NCBI GenBank assembly: GCA_025666215.1 | Contig: CP102593.1 | Span: 4,291,001 to 4,355,000 of the forward strand | DNA from: Xanthomonas campestris pv. phormiicola | Lineage (GTDB): Bacteria > Pseudomonadota > Gammaproteobacteria > Xanthomonadales > Xanthomonadaceae | Reading direction: 5' to 3' | Length of the DNA stretch: 64,000 nucleotides | In this document: one piece after another, positions 27,191 through 34,636 of the stretch | Layout of the letters: every line of letters begins with the position of its first letter | How positions within the stretch are numbered: position 1 is the stretch's first letter | Made by a program: the position numbers and the translations under genes | Notes under the pieces: model-generated | What the model was told of the DNA's origin: nothing | What the model saw: the letters and a program-made list of their open reading frames with translations, nothing else | The model's database searches: none

Positions 27191-27643
27191 ATTAACACTG
27201 GTACCTTCGTCGTCGACCACATGGGATTTTCCGTTTCATCGCTGGATGAGGCGATCGCGTTCTGGACTGAGGCCATGGGCTTCGAACTTGTCCGCACAGG
27301 CGAAATGGGCGGCGATTTCCTGCGCGAGGTGACGGGCGTCGACGATCCTCGTTGCCGCATGGCGCTGGTGGTATCGCCTGCCGGCTTTCCCATCGAACTG
27401 CTGGAATACTCGACAGCCCGCACGTTGGGCAAGACACCCGCAAGCGCTGGCGCGATCGGCGCGGCCCATCTTGCCGTCACCGTGACGGATATCGACGTGG
27501 CTGTCGCCAGGATCCAGGCGCAGGGATGGCACTTGAAAGGATCTCCGCGACCGATCGAGGCCGGGCCACGCGCGGGAACCGTCGTTGCCTACGTCAGCGG
27601 ACCCGACGGGATCACCATCGAGGTCATGCAGCCTCCCAGGTAA
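27191..27643 (+). CDS. VOC-family (glyoxalase/dioxygenase fold) protein with unusual start
   Basis: This small vicinal-oxygen-chelate protein has two beta-alpha-beta-beta-beta units: MGFSVSSLDEAIAFWTEAMGF and GAAHLAVTVTDIDVAVARIQ, ending GPDGITIEVMQPP. The first ATG (27221) lies inside the first conserved strand. Only non-ATG codons precede it after a stop at 27173. An ATT at 27191, eight bases after GGAG, restores the usual opening (INTGTFVVDHMGFSVSSL), so I place the start there tentatively; 27221 is the conservative choice. His in VDHMGF and Glu in ITIEVM are probable metal ligands. The substrate is unknown. Confidence 0.75.
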   Translation: MNTGTFVVDHMGFSVSSLDEAIAFWTEAMGFELVRTGEMGGDFLREVTGVDDPRCRMALVVSPAGFPIELLEYSTARTLGKTPASAGAIGAAHLAVTVTDIDVAVARIQAQGWHLKGSPRPIEAGPRAGTVVAYVSGPDGITIEVMQPPR

Positions 27644-27645
27644 GA

Positions 27646-27780
27646 GCGGCTGACAAAACGACTGCGCAGCCGCCAGGCGGGCGCGTGCAGCGCTCGAAAT
27701 CCTCATGTACCACTTGTGCACTGCAGTTTCTGTGCGCCGTCCGCGCCCGCCTGGCGACCGCTCGCGACGTTTCGTTAGCC
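27646..27780. repeat. ERIC-like long imperfect palindrome
   Basis: About 135 bp begins GGCTGACAAAACG and ends with the near-complement CGTTTCGTTAGCC. Inner arms CGCCAGGCGGGCGCG and CGCGCCCGCCTGGCG pair strongly. It lies directly after the VOC stop. The size, symmetry and intergenic site recall ERIC-type mobile palindromes. Confidence 0.7.
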
Positions 27781-28049
27781 ACGCTAAAGTCTCATCCGGC
27801 ATGGTGTGGGGCCCTCCGGTTCTTTCGATCGCCGCTGGCTAAAGTGTGTGATGCACGTTGAAGCGATATGCGTCGGCTGTCCGCGGCGCGAACGGCCAAA
27901 CCCGCGGGGAAGCGGCCTGTGGCGCGCCGAGACCGGCAGTTTGCGGGGCCGGCACCAGCGCAGTCGTGGTGGTCCTGCCGGCTGCGATGTAGCGGCCCGG
28001 CGCTTCACTCTGAGCGCGCGCGCAGTGCACTGCGGTAGCATCGGCGGCC

Positions 28050-28880
28050 ATGGCCGTCACCACTTCTTCCAACGCCTTGCTGCTCGCGCGCCTGGCCAGC
28101 TTGGCCGACTGCACGCAGGCCGAGGGCTATGCCTGCATCACCGCGCGTCGCGAACACGGGGCGCGCTCGGTGGATATCCCGCAGCCGCACCTGGCGATCC
28201 TGGTGCAGGGACGCAAGCAGGTGCGCACCGCGACACAAACCCTGGACTTCGTGCCGGGCGACCTGTTCCTGGTGACGCAGCGCTGCCGCATTGATGTGGT
28301 CAACATCCCGGATCCGCACAGCGGCCTGCACCTGAGCGTGCTGGTGCCGCTGTGCGAAGAAGCGCTGAGCGCGGCGCGCGTGCTGTGGAACGAACCGCTG
28401 CCCGCTGCCGGCGCGGAACTGGCGCGGCTGCGCGCCGAGGAGTTCGGCATCACCCTGCTGCAATGGCGGCAGGCGCTGCAGGACGGCCGTTACACCGAGG
28501 CGCGGTTGGCGCTGGCGGCCCTGGTGGTGGCACTGTGCCGGCGCGGCCACGGCGGCCTGTTGATGCCGCCGGCGCCGAGCGTGGCCGCGCAGGTGCGCGA
28601 CCTGATCGTCGCGCAGCCGCAACGCGCCTGGCGCTCGCGCGACATCGAAGACAGCCTGGGCCTCAGCGGCGCGACCTTGCGCCGACACCTGGCCAGCGAA
28701 GGCACCTCCTTGCGCGAACTGCTCGCCGATGCGCGCCTGGCGCATGCGATGCAGCTGCTCTACACCACGCGCTGGCCGCTGAAGACGGTCGCCGCGCACG
28801 CCGGCTATCGTTCGGTGCGCAGCTTCAGCCAACGCTTCCAGCAACGCTACGGCCTGGACCCGTCCAGCATCGGCAACTGA
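28050..28880 (+). CDS. AraC-family transcriptional regulator
   Basis: This 276-residue regulator has an N-terminal AraC-type cupin domain (about 15-165) that includes HLAILVQGRKQVRT and DFVPGDLFLVTQRC. A C-terminal double helix-turn-helix follows (about 180-275): RSRDIEDSLGLSGATLRRHL and PLKTVAAHAGYRSVRSFSQR, ending in the FQQRYGLDPSS signature. It reads in the same direction as a secreted metallo-beta-lactamase-fold gene 107 bp downstream and is the likely activator of it. The inducer is unknown. Confidence 0.93.
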   Translation: MAVTTSSNALLLARLASLADCTQAEGYACITARREHGARSVDIPQPHLAILVQGRKQVRTATQTLDFVPGDLFLVTQRCRIDVVNIPDPHSGLHLSVLVPLCEEALSAARVLWNEPLPAAGAELARLRAEEFGITLLQWRQALQDGRYTEARLALAALVVALCRRGHGGLLMPPAPSVAAQVRDLIVAQPQRAWRSRDIEDSLGLSGATLRRHLASEGTSLRELLADARLAHAMQLLYTTRWPLKTVAAHAGYRSVRSFSQRFQQRYGLDPSSIGN

Positions 28881-28987
28881 GCCGCGTCGGCGCTGAGCGC
28901 CGCGCGCAGCGGAATGAGCGAATCGCGCAGCGGCGCAGGCGCAGCATGCCGGTACCGCGGCGCCTGCCGCTCTGCCAGGAAGTCCCC

Positions 28988-29980
28988 ATGTCCGTGTTCC
29001 CGTTGCGCGCGCTGTGCGCGCTGGCCCTGAGTGCCAGCGCGGCGCTGACGCTGCCGCCCCCCGCCCATGCCGCCGCGCCGGCCAGCAGCCAGACGCAGGT
29101 GCCAGGCGTCTATCGCCAGGCAATCGGCCGGTTGCGCGTCACCGCCCTGTTCGACGGCACCGTGGCGCTGCCGCGCGCGCAACTGGCGAACATCGCCCCG
29201 GAGGCGATCGCGCGCCTGCTCGACCATCGCTACGTGCCGGAAACCGCCAAGGGCCTGCAGACCGCGGTCAACGCCTACCTGATCCAGGACGGCACGCACC
29301 TGACCCTGGTCGATACCGGCACCGCCACCTGCTTCGGCCCCGGCCTGGGCCAGGTGCTGGCGAACCTGCGCGCGGCCGGCTACGCGCCGGCGCAGGTGGA
29401 CGACGTGCTGCTGACCCACGCGCACCCGGACCACATGTGCGGCCTGCTCGATGCGCAGGGACAGGCGGCCTATCCCAACGCCACGGTGTGGCTGAGCGCG
29501 GCCGATGCCGCGTACTGGCTGGATCCGGCCAGCGAAGCAAGCGCACCGCAGATGCTGAAGTTCGCGTTCCCGCTGGCGCGCGCGGCGGCCGCACCGTACC
29601 AGGCCAAGGACCGGCTGCGCCGCTTTCGTCCCGGCGATGCGTTGCCCGGCGCCGCGGTGGCGCTGGATACGCACGGGCATACGCCCGGCCATGTGTCCTA
29701 CCGGTTCGACGGCGGCGATGGCCAGCAGGTGTTGGTGTGGGGCGACCTGGTGCACTACCACGCGGTGCAGTTCGCGCAGCCGCGGGCCTCCTACGAAGCC
29801 GACAGCGACCGCACGGCGGCGATCGCCGCGCGCAGGCGCACCATGGCCCAGGCCGCCGACGGCGGCTGGTGGGTGGCCGGCGCGCATCTGCCGTTCCCGG
29901 GCCTGGGCCATGTGCGCCGCGACGGCGACGCGTTCGCCTGGGTCCCGGCCGAGTTCGCGCCGTTGCCGGCCACGCCTTGA
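28988..29980 (+). CDS. Secreted metallo-beta-lactamase-fold hydrolase
   Basis: This 330-residue periplasmic hydrolase has a signal peptide ending PPPAHA. The zinc-binding motif THAHPDHMCGLL (HxHxDH), the later GHTPGHVSYRF and GDLVHYHAVQF, and a final GAHLPFPGLGHV give a complete dinuclear metal site. The arrangement fits the lactonase-like branch of the fold (AHL-type) better than true beta-lactamases, but the substrate is not deducible. The start at 28988 has AGGAA seven bases upstream. The AraC gene just upstream may regulate it. Confidence 0.88.
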   Translation: MSVFPLRALCALALSASAALTLPPPAHAAAPASSQTQVPGVYRQAIGRLRVTALFDGTVALPRAQLANIAPEAIARLLDHRYVPETAKGLQTAVNAYLIQDGTHLTLVDTGTATCFGPGLGQVLANLRAAGYAPAQVDDVLLTHAHPDHMCGLLDAQGQAAYPNATVWLSAADAAYWLDPASEASAPQMLKFAFPLARAAAAPYQAKDRLRRFRPGDALPGAAVALDTHGHTPGHVSYRFDGGDGQQVLVWGDLVHYHAVQFAQPRASYEADSDRTAAIAARRRTMAQAADGGWWVAGAHLPFPGLGHVRRDGDAFAWVPAEFAPLPATP

Positions 29981-29986
29981 GTGCGA

Positions 29987-30270
29987 CCTTCTCCCGGTGG
30001 GAGAAGGGAACAGCTGCTAGCCCCTCTCCCACCGGGAGAGGGGTTGGGGTGAGGGTCCGGCGCGAAGCGACTCGCGGCGTTTGGGGGCACGAGGCTGCGC
30101 ACGTACCCTCATCCGCCCCTGCGGGGCACCTTCTCCCGGTGGGAGAAGGGAACAACTGCTAGCCCCTCTCCCGCCGGGAGAGGGGTTGGGGTGAGGGTCA
30201 GGCGCGAAGCGTCTCGCGGTGCTTGGATGCATGAGGCTGCGCCCGTACCGGCATCCACCCCTGCGGGCGC
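29987..30270. repeat. Two tandem copies of a 142-bp hairpin-rich repeat
   Basis: Copy one starts at 29987 and copy two at 30129, nearly identical for most of their length. Each holds two hairpins (TTCTCCCGGTGGGAGAA and CCCTCTCCC with GGGAGAGGG) followed by GTTGGGGTGAGGGT. The pair fills most of the 404-bp gap between the MBL-fold gene and the convergent engB and may end both transcripts. The remaining ~115 bp (30271-30384) shows no gene. Confidence 0.85.
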
Positions 30271-30384
30271 CCGGCATCGCGCATGCGATGCAGCCAACGC
30301 AGACAGGACCGCCGCGTCCGCCGCTCGCGATCGATCGCAGGCAGCGCCTGCGCAGAAGACGCCGGAGGTCCGGCGCCGCCGCGC

Positions 30385-31008
30385 TCACGCAGTGGCGGTC
30401 GGCTCCGTGTCCAGCCCCAGCCAGCCGCCGACGATGGCACGCGCCTCGTCCACGCCCTGGCGGGTCTCGCCGGAAAACAGCTGCACGCTGACCGTGTCGC
30501 CGAACGAGCTGGACAACTCCTTGCGCACCTGCTGCAGCGCCTGCGCCTGCTGGCCGCGGCCGAGTTTGTCGGCCTTGGTCAGCAGCGCATGCGCCGGCAG
30601 TCCGCGCTGCACCGCGTAACCGAGCATCTGCCGGTCGTAGTCCTTCAGCGGGTGGCGGATGTCCATCACCACCACCAGGCCGCGCAGGGCCTCGCGGGTG
30701 CGGAAATACTTGTCGATGAACGACTGCCAGTGCGCCTGCAGCTCCAGCGGCACCTTGGCGTAGCCATAGCCGGGCAGGTCCACCAGATAGCGCTCGGGCT
30801 GGATCTGGAAGAACACCAGCTGCTGGGTGCGGCCGGGGGTCTTGGACACGCGGGCCAGCGCGTTCTGCCGGGTGAGCGCGTTCAGCGCGCTGGATTTGCC
30901 GGCGTTGGAGCGGCCGGCGAAGGCCACCTCCCAGCCCCCGTCCTCCGGCAGCTGCCGGGGATTGTGGGCGGAAAGCAGGTAGTGGGCACGTTCGATGAGC
31001 AGCGACAT
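30385..31008 (-). CDS. engB: Ribosome biogenesis GTPase EngB (YsxC/YihA)
   Basis: This 207-residue essential GTPase acts in late assembly of the large ribosomal subunit. G motifs are clear: GRSNAGKSS (G1), TPGRTQ (G2), DLPGYGYA (G3) and TKADK (G4). The start at 31008 (MSLLIERAHYLLSAHNP) fits the family N-terminus; the longer open frame to 31122 adds an unlikely arginine-rich tail. It is divergent from cytochrome c4, with a shared 129-bp promoter region. Confidence 0.96.
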   Translation of the reverse strand: MSLLIERAHYLLSAHNPRQLPEDGGWEVAFAGRSNAGKSSALNALTRQNALARVSKTPGRTQQLVFFQIQPERYLVDLPGYGYAKVPLELQAHWQSFIDKYFRTREALRGLVVVMDIRHPLKDYDRQMLGYAVQRGLPAHALLTKADKLGRGQQAQALQQVRKELSSSFGDTVSVQLFSGETRQGVDEARAIVGGWLGLDTEPTATA

Positions 31009-31048
31009 GGCGCTAGGATCGCACGTCCGCCGCTCCGGGCGGGGTTCG

Positions 31049-31078
31049 TTGACCGGCAGGGCGCGGCGCGGGGATAAT
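31049..31078 (+). promoter_or_regulatory. Sigma-70-type promoter of cytochrome c4
   Basis: TTGACC (31049-31054) and GATAAT (31073-31078) are separated by 18 bp, ending 59 bp before the cytochrome start. It is one of the better consensus promoters in the window. Confidence 0.65.
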
Positions 31079-31137
31079 CGCGCGAGTGCGGTCGCCGGCC
31101 TGGCAGCCGCGGGTCGGGTCATACGGAGCTCCAGCTA

Positions 31138-31959
31138 ATGCGCCACGCTCGCGTTCTTGCCTTTGCCGGTCTAGCAATTTCCATCGCCGCCGCGGTCGCG
31201 TTCGCGCAGACCTCGGTGGTTCCCGTTCCGGACAACGCGCCGGTGCGCACCGCGCCGCTGGAAGGCGACGTCGGCAAAGTCGCCTGGGGCGATGCCAAGG
31301 CCGGCCAGGCCAAGGCCGCCGCCTGCGCCGCCTGCCATGGCGCCGACGGCAACCCGGCGATCGCGATGTATCCGCGCATCGCCGGCCAGAGCGAACGCTA
31401 CAGCGCGCGGCAGATGGCCTTGATCGCGCACGGCGAGCGCACCGCCGGCGCGGTGGCGGCGATGGTGCCGTTCGTGCAGCCGCTGAGCGCACAGGACATG
31501 CGCGACATCGGCGCCTACTTCGCCACGCAGAAGGCCGGTGCCGGCATCGCCGACGACGCGGTGGTCAGCGAAGGCCCGTACGCCGGCATGAAGTTCTACG
31601 AGGTCGGGCAGCAGCTGTACCGCGGCGGCGATGCGTCGCGCGGGATTCCGGCGTGCATGGCGTGCCACGGCCCCACCGGCGCCGGCAATCCCGGCCCCGC
31701 GTATCCGCACCTGGGCGGCCAGCATGCCGACTACGTGGCGCGGCGCCTGCAGGAGTACCAGGCCGGCACCAGCCAGGAACGCGACCCGACCCTGTTCAAG
31801 ATCATGGCGCAGGTGGCCAAGCCCTTGACCGAGCAGGAGATGAAGGCGCTGGGCAGCTACCTGCAGGGCCTGCACGATCGCGCCGACGACGCGGCCGCGG
31901 CGCAGGCCGCGCCGGCATCGGCCTCGCCCCAACAGGCCGCGCCTGCGCAACAATCCTGA
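31138..31959 (+). CDS. Dihaem cytochrome c4
   Basis: This 273-residue periplasmic electron carrier has a signal peptide ending AAVAFA. Two haem-binding sites are at CAACH (63-67) and CMACH (173-177). Each lies in a cytochrome c domain with matching distal regions (YPRIAGQSERYSARQM and YPHLGGQHADYVARRL), which shows an internal duplication. Cytochrome c4 passes electrons from the bc1 complex to terminal oxidases. An Ala/Pro/Gln-rich tail (about 250-273) is extra. It is followed by a strong terminator, so it is monocistronic. Confidence 0.95.
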   Translation: MRHARVLAFAGLAISIAAAVAFAQTSVVPVPDNAPVRTAPLEGDVGKVAWGDAKAGQAKAAACAACHGADGNPAIAMYPRIAGQSERYSARQMALIAHGERTAGAVAAMVPFVQPLSAQDMRDIGAYFATQKAGAGIADDAVVSEGPYAGMKFYEVGQQLYRGGDASRGIPACMACHGPTGAGNPGPAYPHLGGQHADYVARRLQEYQAGTSQERDPTLFKIMAQVAKPLTEQEMKALGSYLQGLHDRADDAAAAQAAPASASPQQAAPAQQS

Positions 31960-31999
31960 GCGTGCGCCGCCGTCGCGGCGCCGGACCGCTTCCCCCTCG

Positions 32000-32030
32000 C
32001 GCCGGTCGTCACGACCGGCGTTCGTTTTTT
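32000..32030 (+). terminator. Rho-independent terminator after cytochrome c4
   Basis: A 9-bp stem (CGCCGGTCG with CGACCGGCG, 3-base loop) is followed after four bases by six T residues at 32025-32030. Confidence 0.9.
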
Positions 32031-32044
32031 GCCATGGAGATCGC

Positions 32045-32686
32045 ATGAACCGTCTGCCCCGCCTGCTGCTATGCCTGCTCACCCTGTTGCCGCTGAGCGC
32101 CTGCGCGCAGCCCAGGACCGCCGCCGTGGTCGAAGGCGAGGACTACGCGCTGATCCCCAACCCGCAGCCCTTCGCGCCGCTGGCCGGCAAGATCGAGGTG
32201 GTGGAAGTGTTCGGCTACACCTGCCCGCACTGCGCGCACTTCGAGCCGATCCTGGAAGAGTGGACGCGCAAGCAGGGCAAGGATGTGCGGGTGACCCTGG
32301 TGCCGGCCGCGTTCGGCGGTTTCTGGGACAGCTTCGCCAGCGCCTTCTATGCCGCGCAGAAGCTCGGCGTGCAGACCCGCAGCCACCACGACCTGTTCGA
32401 GGCGATCCACGACAAGCACAGCGTGCCGGTACAGAACGTGGCGCCGGAGGAACTGGCCGCGTTCTACGCCGCGTACGGGGTGAAGCCGCAGGACTTCGTC
32501 GCCACCTACAGCAGCCCGCAGGTGGCCGCGCAGGTCAAGGCCGCACGCGACTTCGCCGCGCGCAGCGATATCCCCGGCACCCCGGCGCTGGTGGTCAACG
32601 GCAAGTACCTGGTCAAGGGCAAGAACTTCCAGGACATGCTGCGCATCACCGATGCGCTGGTCGCCCGCGAGCGCGCGGCCAAGTAA
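32045..32686 (+). CDS. DsbA-type thiol:disulfide oxidoreductase, lipoprotein
   Basis: This 213-residue protein has a thioredoxin fold with a helical insert. The signal ends in a lipobox (LLPLSAC, Cys20), so it should be lipid-anchored in the envelope. The active site is CPHC (60-63) in FGYTCPHCAHF, the same dipeptide as E. coli DsbA. The cis-proline loop is IPGTPALVVNGKYLV. It should introduce disulfides into exported proteins. A second DsbA-like lipoprotein follows after a terminator; the two share the C-terminal segment VNGKYLVKGK, pointing to tandem duplication. Confidence 0.92.
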   Translation: MNRLPRLLLCLLTLLPLSACAQPRTAAVVEGEDYALIPNPQPFAPLAGKIEVVEVFGYTCPHCAHFEPILEEWTRKQGKDVRVTLVPAAFGGFWDSFASAFYAAQKLGVQTRSHHDLFEAIHDKHSVPVQNVAPEELAAFYAAYGVKPQDFVATYSSPQVAAQVKAARDFAARSDIPGTPALVVNGKYLVKGKNFQDMLRITDALVARERAAK

Positions 32687-32743
32687 GCGCAGCCGAAACC
32701 GCAGCACGGCGCTTCATCTGCGCCATGGCATCATGATGGGGTT

Positions 32744-32776
32744 GCCTGCCGCGCTGTTCGGCGCGGCAGGCGTTTT
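32744..32776 (+). terminator. Terminator between the two dsbA-like genes
   Basis: A perfect 11-bp stem (32744-32754 with 32761-32771) has a 6-base loop and is followed by GTTTT. The second dsbA-like gene therefore needs its own promoter or read-through. Confidence 0.8.
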
Positions 32777-32805
32777 CGCCCCCCATCCTGCTGGAGATGC
32801 CGCCG

Positions 32806-33642
32806 ATGAAGACCCGCTTCGCCCTGACCCTGATGGCCCTGCTGCCGATCCTGGTGGCATGCAAGGCCCAGGACGGCACTGCCGACACCGTCGCCCCGGC
32901 CGCCACCGACGCGCCCGCCGCGGCGCCGGCGGCGCCCGCGACCAGCGCGAGCGAGACCGCGGCGCCCGCCGCAGCCGACAGCGCCCCCACCGCCGATGCC
33001 GGCGCCACGCCGCCTGCCGCCGATGCGCCGGCCGCAGCGGTCGCGGCGCGTGCGCCGAGCGGGGCCGAACCGGTCGCCGGCACCGACTACGTCGACATCC
33101 CGGGCGGCCAGCCGTTCCAGCCGACCAATGGCAAGATCGAGGTGGCCGAGGTGTTCGGCTACGTGTGCCCGGCCTGCGCGCGCTTCCAGCCGCTGATCGG
33201 CCCGTGGAAGGCCGGCCTGCCGTCGGATGTGCACTTCGTCTACGTGCCGGCGATGTTCGGCGGCCCCTGGGACGACTATGCCCGCGCGTTCTACGCCGCC
33301 GAGGCGCTGGGCGTGCAGGAAAAGACCCACGAGGCGCTGTACAAGGCGATCCACGTCGACGAGACCCTGAAGGGCGAGCGCGGCCGCGATTCGGTGCAGG
33401 ACATCGCCGGCTTCTACGCCAAGTACGGCGTGGATCCCAAGCAGTTCGCCGACACCATGGGCAGCTTCGCGGTCAGCAGCAAGACCAACCGCGCCAAGCA
33501 GTTCGCCACGCGCAGCGACATCAAGGGCACGCCATCGCTGATCGTCAACGGCAAGTACCTGGTCAAGGGCAAGGACTACAACGACATCCTGCGCATCGCC
33601 GATCACCTGATCGCGCGCGAGCGCGCGGCGCTGGCCAAGTAA
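32806..33642 (+). CDS. DsbA-like lipoprotein with long Ala/Pro-rich spacer
   Basis: This is 278 residues from ATG 32806, preferred over ATG 32797 because GGAG abuts the latter. The lipobox is ILVAC (Cys19). A spacer of about 65 residues made almost only of Ala, Pro, Thr, Asp and Ser (20-88) precedes the thioredoxin domain. The active site is CPAC (121-124), and the cis-proline loop is IKGTPSLIVNGKYLV. The spacer would hold the domain away from the membrane. The CPAC dipeptide differs from the CPHC of its neighbour, so redox potential and substrates probably differ. It is a diverged tandem duplicate. Confidence 0.9.
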   Translation: MKTRFALTLMALLPILVACKAQDGTADTVAPAATDAPAAAPAAPATSASETAAPAAADSAPTADAGATPPAADAPAAAVAARAPSGAEPVAGTDYVDIPGGQPFQPTNGKIEVAEVFGYVCPACARFQPLIGPWKAGLPSDVHFVYVPAMFGGPWDDYARAFYAAEALGVQEKTHEALYKAIHVDETLKGERGRDSVQDIAGFYAKYGVDPKQFADTMGSFAVSSKTNRAKQFATRSDIKGTPSLIVNGKYLVKGKDYNDILRIADHLIARERAALAK

Positions 33643-33670
33643 GCTCCCGCTCCCACCAGGCCGCCCTGCC

Positions 33671-34438
33671 GTGACCGCCCCCGCCACCCGCACGCTGCGC
33701 GTGCTCACCGCCAATATCCAGGCCGGCTCCAGCACGCGCCGCTACAGCGACTACGTGACCCGCAGCTGGTCGCACGCGCTGCCGGCGGGAAGCAAGCGCA
33801 GCAGCCTGGACGCGATCGCGCAACTGGCTCGCGAGCACGACATCGTCGGCCTGCAGGAAAGCGATCCGGGCAGCCTGCGCTCGGGCTTCACCAACCAGAC
33901 CCACTACCTGGCCGAGCGCGCCGGCTTCAACTACTGGAGCCACCAGCCGAACCGGCGCATGGGCGGCGTGGCCTCCAGCGCCAACGGCCTGCTCAGCCGG
34001 CTGGAACCGGTCGAGGTCCAGGACCACCCCCTGCCCGGCCGGCTCGGCGGGCGCGGCGTGCTGCTGGCCAAGTTCGGCGACGGCGCCGAAGGGCTGGCGA
34101 TCGCGGTGGCGCACCTGTCGCTGGGCGCCAACTCGCGCGCAGCGCAGCTGGCGTTCATCGCCGAACTGCTGTCCGACCATCCCAACGTGGTGCTGATGGG
34201 CGACTTCAACTGCGTCGCCGACCGGCCCGAGATGCAGGCTTTGTACAAGCGCACCCGGCTGCAACCGCCGGGCTGCGTGGTGCCGACCTTCCCCAGCTGG
34301 CGCCCGCAGCGCGCGATCGACCACATCCTGGTCAGCGACGGCCTGCGCTGCAACGAACAACGCGCGCTCCCCGCCGCGTTCTCCGACCACCTGGCGGTGG
34401 CGACCGAGATCGAAGTACCGCAGGCGATGCTGCGCTAG
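33671..34438 (+). CDS. Endonuclease/exonuclease/phosphatase-family protein
   Basis: This 255-residue metal-dependent phosphoesterase starts at GTG 33671. It has the EEP-fold signatures: VLTANIQAG (Asn), DIVGLQESDPG (catalytic Glu), VAHLSLG, VLMGDFNCVADRP and the closing IDHILVSDG and AFSDHLAVATEIE (His). No signal peptide is seen, so it is cytoplasmic. The substrate could be DNA, phosphoinositide-like lipids or nucleotides; nothing nearby decides. It starts 28 bp after the second dsbA-like gene and may be co-transcribed with it. Confidence 0.88.
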   Translation: MTAPATRTLRVLTANIQAGSSTRRYSDYVTRSWSHALPAGSKRSSLDAIAQLAREHDIVGLQESDPGSLRSGFTNQTHYLAERAGFNYWSHQPNRRMGGVASSANGLLSRLEPVEVQDHPLPGRLGGRGVLLAKFGDGAEGLAIAVAHLSLGANSRAAQLAFIAELLSDHPNVVLMGDFNCVADRPEMQALYKRTRLQPPGCVVPTFPSWRPQRAIDHILVSDGLRCNEQRALPAAFSDHLAVATEIEVPQAMLR

Positions 34439-34540
34439 GGGCTGCATCGGCTCGGCTGCTGCGTTCCTGCGCGGTTGCGTTTCCTGTGCTGTTTCCCTGT
34501 ACCGCTGCGCTCCTACAGAAATGCGGCGGCTCGCAAGGCA

Positions 34541-34609
34541 TGGTGGAAGCGACTTCGATCGCGACGGGATTTATCGGTGACGCCCGTCGCGACTGAAGTC
34601 GCTCCCACA
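34541..34609. repeat. REP-like palindrome, partly decayed left arm
   Basis: The right arm (34581-34609) matches the 6312-6379 element. The left arm (GGAAGCGACTTCGATCGCGACGGG) has a few mismatches. Again it lies between convergent genes (EEP protein and TonB-dependent receptor). Confidence 0.8.
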
Positions 34610-34636
34610 TTCGGCCTCAGGCGAAGCGCAAGCGCC

